10,421 nucleotides of DNA from an uncultured Oscillospiraceae bacterium. Lineage in GTDB: Bacteria > Bacillota > Clostridia > Oscillospirales > Oscillospiraceae. A program made the position numbers and the translations under genes. The notes beneath the pieces are model-generated. The model had not been told where the DNA came from, ran no database searches, and saw only the letters and a list, made by a program, of their open reading frames with translations. The stretch is taken from the NCBI GenBank assembly GCA_934597165.1, contig CAKTQP010000060.1, positions 1-10,421 on the forward strand, written 5' to 3'. Shown piece after piece: positions 6,212 through 10,421 of the stretch. Each line of letters begins with the position of its first letter. Position 1 is the first letter of the stretch.

Positions 6212-6243
6212 GTTGCGCAAGTGTCCTTGCGTGCCGTTGTCTC

Positions 6244-6275
6244 GCCCTGAACCTGGTGTTCGGGGCTTTTCTTTT
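6244..6275 (+). terminator. Terminator 2 of riboswitch module 1
   Basis: GCCCTGAAC (6244-6252) pairs with GTTCGGGGC (6258-6266) with one U-G pair, then TTTTCTTTT. A small hairpin CGCAAG/CTTGCG (6216-6231) lies between the two terminators. The strand CTTGCG also occurs at 6161-6166, so an alternative pairing around terminator 1 is possible. Confidence 0.8.
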
Positions 6276-6351
6276 GGCTGTCCTTGCAGGAACGGTTTCG
6301 AGAGCCTGCAAAGGGAGATTGGAAAAGCGCCACCATACAATCGAATCAAAA

Positions 6352-6458
6352 CTCTTCAGGGCAGGGTGCAATTCCCTACCGGTGGTATAGCCCACGAGCC
6401 GCAAGGCAGATTCGGTGCAACTCCGAAGCCGACAGTGACAGTCTGGATGGAAGAAGAG
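6352..6458 (+). promoter_or_regulatory. FMN riboswitch (RFN element) 2
   Basis: A second complete FMN aptamer, also 107 nt, 324 nt downstream of the first. P1 is CTCTTC (6352-6357) with GAAGAG (6453-6458), changed in a compensatory way from GTCTTC/GAAGAC of the first copy. The core blocks AGGGCAGGGTG, ATTCCCTACCGGTGGTATAG, CCCACGAGCC, GATTCGGTG, CTCCGAAGCCGACAG and GTCTGGATGG are kept. Small differences are one base fewer in GGCAGATTC, CAACTCC for CGATTCC, and one base more in ACAGTGACAGTC, so affinity may differ. A -10-like TACAAT (6336-6341) lies just upstream but has no matching -35, so this copy is probably transcribed from the first promoter. Confidence 0.95.
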
Positions 6459-6501
6459 GGAACGTGCAGGGAGAAGTCTATCCTCCTGCAGATTCCGTCA
6501 C

Positions 6502-6540
6502 GGCTCTGGGGTGTCACACACATTCCGGAGCCTTTTGTTT
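6502..6540 (+). terminator. Terminator 1 of riboswitch module 2
   Basis: GGCTCTGG (6502-6509) pairs with CCGGAGCC (6525-6532) with one U-G pair. The inner bases continue the stem (TGT with ACA) around a CACAC loop, and TTTTGTTT follows. It begins 44 nt after aptamer 2, matching 46 nt in module 1. Confidence 0.82.
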
Positions 6541-6568
6541 GCGCAAATCCTTTGCGTGCCATTTTTGT

Positions 6569-6600
6569 ACCCTGAACCCACGGTTCAGGGTTTTTCTTTT
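6569..6600 (+). terminator. Terminator 2 of riboswitch module 2, directly before the ribD ribosome site
   Basis: ACCCTGAACC (6569-6578) and GGTTCAGGGT (6582-6591) form a perfect 10-bp stem with a 3-nt loop, followed by TTTTCTTTT. The ribD Shine-Dalgarno GGAGGTGA begins at 6601, the next base. A small hairpin CGCAAA/TTTGCG (6542-6556) precedes it as in module 1. Confidence 0.88.
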
Positions 6601-6612
6601 GGAGGTGATTGC

Positions 6613-7719
6613 ATGAAGGACGAGCAGTTCATGCATTTGGCGCTGCAGCTGGCAAAGCGCGGCTGTGGCTGGACGGCACCCAATCCCATGGTGGGGGCGG
6701 TGGTGGTCAAGGATGGCCGCATCATCGGCCAAGGTTGGCACCAGCGTTACGGTGAGCCTCACGCAGAGCGCAACGCCCTGGCCGCCTGCACCGAGGACCC
6801 GCGGGGCGCGACCATGTACGTGACCCTGGAACCCTGCTGTCACCACGGCAAACAGCCCCCCTGCACTGAGGCCATCCTGGCGGCGGGCATCGCCCACGTG
6901 GTGGTGGGGTCGGACGACCCCAATCCGCTGGTGGCGGGGAAGGGCATCCGGCAGCTCCGTGACCACGGGGTGACGGTGACCGAGCACTGTTTACAGGCGG
7001 AATGCGACCGGCTCAACGAGGTCTTTTTCCACTACATCCAGACCAAACGTCCCTTCGTGGTGCTGAAATACGCCATGACCCTGGACGGTAAGATCGCCGC
7101 CTACACCGGCGCGTCCCAGTGGATCACCGGCGAGGCCGCCCGCAACCATGTCCAACAGCAGCGCCACCGATACCGCGGCATCATGGTGGGAGTGGGCACC
7201 GTGCTGACAGACAACCCCCGCCTGACCTGTCGCCTCCCCGGCGGTCGCAGTCCCACCCGCATCATCTGCGACACCCACCTGCGCACCCCCCTGAACGCCA
7301 ACGTAGTCACCACCGCCCGGGAGACCCCCACCATCCTGGCCACCTGCTGCACCGACCCGGAGCGGCAGCGACCCTATGAAGCGGCAGACTGCCAGGTGCT
7401 CTGCGTGGATGAACAGGAAGGGCACGTGAACCTGCCTCAGCTGATGGAGCGGCTGGGCGAAATGCAGCTGGACAGCATTTTGCTGGAGGGCGGCGGCACC
7501 TTGAACTGGGCGGCGCTGGAGAGCGGCATCGTCCAAAAGGTGCAGGCGTACGTAGCGCCCAAGCTGCTGGGCGGACGCACAGCAAAGACACCGGTGGAAG
7601 GGATAGGCGTTCCCACACCAGACCAGGCGTTCTTCCTGCGCAACAGCCGCATCACCCAACTGGGCGAAGACTTCTTGATCGAAAGCGAGGTGGTTCCCCA
7701 TGTTCACGGGCATTGTTGA
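6613..7719 (+). CDS. ribD: Bifunctional diaminohydroxyphosphoribosylaminopyrimidine deaminase / 5-amino-6-(5-phosphoribosylamino)uracil reductase (368 aa)
   Basis: RibD carries out the second and third steps of riboflavin synthesis: deamination of the pyrimidine ring and NADPH-dependent reduction of the ribose side chain. The N-terminal deaminase domain (about 1-145) has the zinc site HAE (His50, Glu52) and PCCHHGKQPPC (Cys75, Cys84), after TAPNPMVGAVVV. The reductase domain (about 148-360) has KYAMTLDGKIA, SQWITGEAAR, GVGTVLTDNPRL, LLEGGGTLN and PKLLGG. Length is normal. The frame is open back to 6511, but that part overlaps the last two terminators; the ATG at 6613 follows GGAGGTGA by 4-5 bases. 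It is the first gene of the operon under two FMN riboswitches. The ribE start lies inside its 3' end (20-base overlap). Confidence 0.97.
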   Translation: MKDEQFMHLALQLAKRGCGWTAPNPMVGAVVVKDGRIIGQGWHQRYGEPHAERNALAACTEDPRGATMYVTLEPCCHHGKQPPCTEAILAAGIAHVVVGSDDPNPLVAGKGIRQLRDHGVTVTEHCLQAECDRLNEVFFHYIQTKRPFVVLKYAMTLDGKIAAYTGASQWITGEAARNHVQQQRHRYRGIMVGVGTVLTDNPRLTCRLPGGRSPTRIICDTHLRTPLNANVVTTARETPTILATCCTDPERQRPYEAADCQVLCVDEQEGHVNLPQLMERLGEMQLDSILLEGGGTLNWAALESGIVQKVQAYVAPKLLGGRTAKTPVEGIGVPTPDQAFFLRNSRITQLGEDFLIESEVVPHVHGHC

Positions 7720-8347
7720 AGAGCTGGGCACCGTCCAGCACATCGCACGGGGAGAGCACTCTGCCGTCCTGACCATCCAGGCCAAGACCGTCCTGGAACA
7801 CACCAAGCTGGGCGACAGCATCGCCGTCAACGGCATCTGCCTCACCGTGACCAAACTGGCTCCCGACCGGTTCTCTGCCGACGTCATGCACGAGACCCTG
7901 AACCGCTCCGCCCTGGCCCAGCTGTCCGTAGGCAGCCCAGTGAACCTGGAACGCGCCATGGCGGCGGACGGCCGCTTCGGCGGGCACATCGTGGCCGGAC
8001 ACGTGGACGGCGTGGGACGCATCACGAACATCCGACGAGACGACAACGCTATCTGGTACACCATCCAGACCCAGCCCGCTCTGCTGCGCTACGTGGTGGA
8101 AAAAGGCTCCATCACCGTGGACGGCATCAGCCTGACGGTGGCTGCGGTGGGGGAACGGGAGTTTTCCATCTCGGCCATCCCCCACACCGTCCGTCAGACC
8201 GTCCTGCATCACCGGCGGAAGGGGGACTTGGTGAACCTGGAGACCGACATCATCGGAAAATACATCGAAAAATTACTACAGCCTGCGGTGCCCCAGCCCA
8301 AGGAGAGCACCATCACACGGGACTTGCTGTCCCGCTATGGATTTTAG
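7700..8347 (+). CDS. ribE: Riboflavin synthase, alpha chain type (215 aa)
   Basis: Catalyses dismutation of two 6,7-dimethyl-8-ribityllumazine molecules to riboflavin and the pyrimidinedione, the final step of the pathway. The protein starts with the family hallmark MFTGIVEELG. Two homologous lumazine-binding barrels are visible: barrel 1 at 1-97 with VNGICLTV (43-50) and barrel 2 from GGHIVAGHVDGVG with VDGISLTV (about 138-145). The C-terminal helix (LVNLETDIIGKYIEKLL) would mediate trimer formation. Length is typical (200-220). The ATG is within ribD, with GAGGTGG (7687-7693) 6 bases ahead, so translation is probably coupled. The name ribE follows Bacillus usage; the Escherichia coli equivalent is called ribC. 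Confidence 0.96.
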   Translation: MFTGIVEELGTVQHIARGEHSAVLTIQAKTVLEHTKLGDSIAVNGICLTVTKLAPDRFSADVMHETLNRSALAQLSVGSPVNLERAMAADGRFGGHIVAGHVDGVGRITNIRRDDNAIWYTIQTQPALLRYVVEKGSITVDGISLTVAAVGEREFSISAIPHTVRQTVLHHRRKGDLVNLETDIIGKYIEKLLQPAVPQPKESTITRDLLSRYGF

Positions 8348-8359
8348 GAGGACAAGTTC

Positions 8360-9562
8360 ATGATCCAGTTCAATACCATTCCGGAAGCCCTGGAGGATTT
8401 GAGACAGGGCAAGCTGATCCTGGTCACCGACGACCCGGAACGAGAGAATGAAGGGGACTTCATCTGCGCGGCGGAGTTTGCCACCACGGAGAACGTCAAC
8501 TTCATGGCCACCCACGGCAAGGGGCTGATCTGTATGCCCATGTCCGAGTACTATGTGAAAAAGCTGGGTCTGCCCCAGATGGTGCAGCAGAACACGGACA
8601 ACCACGAGACCGCCTTCACCGTCTCCATCGACCACGTGTCCACCACCACCGGCATCTCCGCCGCCGAGCGTTCCATCACCGCCATGGCCTGCGTGCAGGG
8701 GAGCGCCAAGCCGGAGGATTTCCGTCGGCCGGGGCATATGTTCCCGCTGCTGGCCAAGAAGAACGGCGTCCTGGAGCGGAACGGCCACACCGAAGCCACG
8801 GTGGATCTGTGCCGGCTGGCGGGGTTGCGAGAGTGCGGTCTGTGCTGCGAGATCATGCGGGAGGACGGCACCATGATGCGGACGCCGGAGCTGGCAGAGC
8901 TGGCCAAACAGTACGACATCAAGTTCATCACCATCCGGGACTTGCAGAATTATCGCAAGAGCCATGAAAAGTTGGTGGATTTGGTCACTACGGTGAAATT
9001 GCCCACCAAATACGGCGAGTTCGTCGCCCACGGCTTTGTGAATCGCCTCAACGGAGAGCACCACATCGCCCTGGTCAAAGGGGACATCGGCGACGGCAAG
9101 AACGTCCTCTGCCGCGTCCACTCTGAGTGCCTCACCGGCGATACCTTTGGCTCCCTCCGCTGCGACTGCGGCCAGCAGTTGGCCGCCGCTATGACCCAAA
9201 TTGAGAAAGAGGGACGGGGCATCCTCCTCTATATGCGTCAGGAGGGGCGTGGCATCGGCCTCATCAACAAGCTCCGCGCCTACGAGCTGCAGGAGCAGGG
9301 GATGGACACCTTGGAGGCTAACCTGGCGTTGGGGTTCCAAGGGGACGAGCGGGAATATTACACCGGCGCTCAGATCTTGCGAGAGCTGGGGGTGAAGAGC
9401 CTGCGGCTGCTGACCAACAACCCGGATAAGGTGTATCAGCTGGCCGAGTACGGCATGGAGATCGCAGAGCGGGTGCCCATTCAGATGAGCGCCACCGCAT
9501 ATGACCTGTTCTACCTCCGAACCAAGCAGGTTCGGATGGGGCACCTGTTACAGTATACTTAA
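8360..9562 (+). CDS. ribBA: Bifunctional 3,4-dihydroxy-2-butanone 4-phosphate synthase / GTP cyclohydrolase II (400 aa)
   Basis: Supplies both precursors of riboflavin: the four-carbon unit from ribulose 5-phosphate (RibB half) and the opened GTP product (RibA half). RibB covers about 1-203: metal/substrate motif DDPERENEGD (24-33), THGKGLICMP (51-60), TTTGISAAERSITAMA (95-110), RRPGHMFPL (122-130), HTEATVDLCRLAG (143-155). RibA covers about 207-400: the zinc site Cys257, Cys268, Cys270 in CLTGDTFGSLRCDCG, followed by RQEGRGIGL (293-301). All catalytic motifs look intact, so both halves should be active. Length matches the family (about 400). The ATG follows AGGAGG by 8 bases, 12 bases after ribE. 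The last residues LRTKQVRMGHLL are the usual RibA end. Confidence 0.97.
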   Translation: MIQFNTIPEALEDLRQGKLILVTDDPERENEGDFICAAEFATTENVNFMATHGKGLICMPMSEYYVKKLGLPQMVQQNTDNHETAFTVSIDHVSTTTGISAAERSITAMACVQGSAKPEDFRRPGHMFPLLAKKNGVLERNGHTEATVDLCRLAGLRECGLCCEIMREDGTMMRTPELAELAKQYDIKFITIRDLQNYRKSHEKLVDLVTTVKLPTKYGEFVAHGFVNRLNGEHHIALVKGDIGDGKNVLCRVHSECLTGDTFGSLRCDCGQQLAAAMTQIEKEGRGILLYMRQEGRGIGLINKLRAYELQEQGMDTLEANLALGFQGDEREYYTGAQILRELGVKSLRLLTNNPDKVYQLAEYGMEIAERVPIQMSATAYDLFYLRTKQVRMGHLLQYT

Positions 9563-9581
9563 GAAAAGGAGGCGTCAAACT

Positions 9582-10052
9582 ATGAAGACGTTAGAAGGAA
9601 ATCTGGTATCCAAAGGCATCAAGATCGGCATCGTCGCCGCACGATTCAACGAGTTCATCACCTCCAAGCTGCTGGGCGGCGCCCGTGATGGCCTGCTGCG
9701 GCACAACGTCCAGGAGGAGGACATCCACGTGGCTTGGGTGCCGGGGGCGTTTGAAATCCCGTTGGTGGCGGCCAAGATGGCAAAGAGCGGAAAGTACGAC
9801 GCGGTCATCTGCCTGGGCGCGGTCATCCGCGGGGCGACCAGCCACTACGACTACGTGTGCAGCGAGGTGTCCAAGGGCATCGCCAACGTCTCCCTGGACA
9901 GCGGCGTGCCGGTGCTCTTTGGGGTGCTGACCACGGAGAATCTGGAACAGGCCATCGAGCGGGCAGGCAGCAAGGCAGGCAATAAGGGCTATGACTGCGC
10001 TCTGAGCGCCATCGAAATGGTCAACCTCCTCCACACCATGGAGGAAGCGTAA
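9582..10052 (+). CDS. ribH: 6,7-dimethyl-8-ribityllumazine synthase (156 aa)
   Basis: Condenses 5-amino-6-ribitylaminouracil with 3,4-dihydroxy-2-butanone 4-phosphate to lumazine, the substrate of RibE. Visible motifs are IVAARFNEFIT (17-27), WVPGAFEIP (52-60), LGAVIRGATSHYDYVC (78-93) with the proton-transfer histidine at 88, VPVLFGVLTTEN and the late GSKAGNKGYDCALSAIEMVN. Length is typical for subunits that form 60-mer capsids or pentamers; in Bacillus the 60-mer encloses riboflavin synthase. The ATG at 9582 follows AAAGGAGG with a 9-base gap; the frame is open upstream into ribBA but that part is not homologous. It closes the four-gene rib operon; no terminator is visible after it before the next gene, 18 bases on. 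Confidence 0.97.
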   Translation: MKTLEGNLVSKGIKIGIVAARFNEFITSKLLGGARDGLLRHNVQEEDIHVAWVPGAFEIPLVAAKMAKSGKYDAVICLGAVIRGATSHYDYVCSEVSKGIANVSLDSGVPVLFGVLTTENLEQAIERAGSKAGNKGYDCALSAIEMVNLLHTMEEA

Positions 10053-10070
10053 GAAACGAGGACGGGTAGG

Positions 10071-10421
10071 ATGATTATTATCAGAAGCAAACAGAATGAC
10101 CCGGCGTTGGAGGCACAGATCTTGGCGCTGCTCCGCCGGGAGCACATCGAAGCGGAGCAGTTCTCCCTCAGCACCCAGCAGCTCCTGTCCGTCCGTGGCT
10201 TGACCATCGATGGCGGCTCCCGGCAGGTGACCTGCCAGGGGCGGACGGTGCCTCTGACCCGGATGGAGTTCGACCTGCTGCTCTTCCTGGCGGAGAACGA
10301 GGGGAAGCGACTGACCAAGGCGGACATTTTTCACGCTGTGTGGGGGGAGGACAGTGCGGACACCATGAAGGTGGTGGCCAATACCATCTCCAACCTCCGC
10401 CGAAAGATGGGCACCGACTGC
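10071..10421 (+). CDS. Winged-helix (OmpR/PhoB-type) transcriptional regulator without receiver domain, 3' end outside window
   Basis: An open frame of 117 residues that continues past the window end. It starts MIIIRSKQNDPALEAQILAL, a short helical N-terminus of about 40 residues, then has a Trans_reg_C winged-helix domain: VRGLTIDGGSRQVTCQGRTV, LTRMEFDLLLFLAENEGKRL, TKADIFHAVWGED and the recognition-helix region MKVVANTISNLRRKMG. The phosphoacceptor receiver domain normally in front of this fold is absent. The ATG at 10071 follows GAGGA (10058-10062) by 8 bases; the ribH stop codon is in the same frame 18 bases upstream, so no longer form is possible without readthrough. The close spacing suggests cotranscription with the rib operon, so it would also be FMN-controlled unless it has its own promoter. 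Target unknown. Confidence 0.88.
   Translation, partial: MIIIRSKQNDPALEAQILALLRREHIEAEQFSLSTQQLLSVRGLTIDGGSRQVTCQGRTVPLTRMEFDLLLFLAENEGKRLTKADIFHAVWGEDSADTMKVVANTISNLRRKMGTDC

Larger units (their letters stand above)
6028..6602 (+). repeat. Tandem duplication of the whole FMN riboswitch leader module
   Basis: Copy 1 (6028-6277) and copy 2 (6352-6602) share, in order and at nearly equal spacing: aptamer, post-aptamer hairpin (6141-6166 and 6465-6490), terminator 1, the small hairpin with flanks TGCGCAA and TGCGTGCC, the CCCTGAAC terminator 2 and the tail TTTTCTTTTGG. The offset is 324-325 nt throughout. The copies have diverged in loops and stems while pairing was kept, which points to an old duplication under selection. 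Bases 6278-6351 between the copies hold a TTGCAGG/CCTGCAA hairpin (6284-6311) and a stretch resembling the ribD start. Confidence 0.88.

Noticed and set aside
6313..6341. Separate promoter for the second FMN riboswitch (TACAAT at 6336-6341)
   Set aside because: No acceptable -35 at 16-18 bp; TTGGAA at 6319 is only 11 bp away. Kept as a weak possibility only.
5781..6575. Several open frames on both strands across the riboswitch region
   Set aside because: They run through conserved RFN aptamers and terminators, and the plus-strand ones resemble each other only because the RNA module is duplicated.
8276..9544. Long minus-strand open frame (422 codons) opposite ribBA
   Set aside because: ribBA on the plus strand has every catalytic motif; the antisense frame has no recognisable domain and is a by-product of high GC.

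Overview
The window is a high-GC stretch with every convincing gene on the + strand. Gene content and order (comEC-holA-rnmV, a ribD-ribE-ribBA-ribH operon behind FMN riboswitches, a DUF6514-like protein, Spo0A-type boxes) point to a Gram-positive Clostridia, most likely an Oscillospiraceae relative from the gut. That placement is inference from protein style and gene order; no rRNA or marker search was possible.

Layout. Positions 1-330 hold the 3' part of a HIT-family hydrolase. Positions 331-666 are non-coding: a dense series of short hairpins ending in an intrinsic terminator, then a probable operator. A small XRE repressor-like gene (667-873) shares four bases with comEC (870-3113, DNA-uptake channel). 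holA (3121-4152, DNA polymerase III delta) and rnmV (4166-4756, RNase M5) follow closely and end at a terminator. A 96-residue DUF6514-like protein (4928-5218) has a cluster of Spo0A-box sequences upstream. A 157-residue unknown protein with a helical part and an acidic tail (5402-5875) has its own promoter and terminator.

The 737-base gap 5876-6612 is the most striking part. A good promoter is followed by two complete FMN (RFN) aptamers of 107 nt each, 324 nt apart. Each is followed by the same series of hairpins: a post-aptamer hairpin, terminator 1, a small hairpin and terminator 2. The whole leader module is therefore tandemly duplicated, and the end of the first copy resembles a decayed ribosome site and start of ribD. 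The four genes behind it, ribD, ribE (riboflavin synthase), ribBA and ribH, supply the dedicated riboflavin-synthesis enzymes from GTP and ribulose 5-phosphate, in the order known from Bacillus. FMN feedback would have to pass up to four terminators in series. Eighteen bases after ribH begins a winged-helix regulator without a receiver domain, cut by the window end.

No tRNA, rRNA, CRISPR array, insertion sequence or frameshifted gene was seen.
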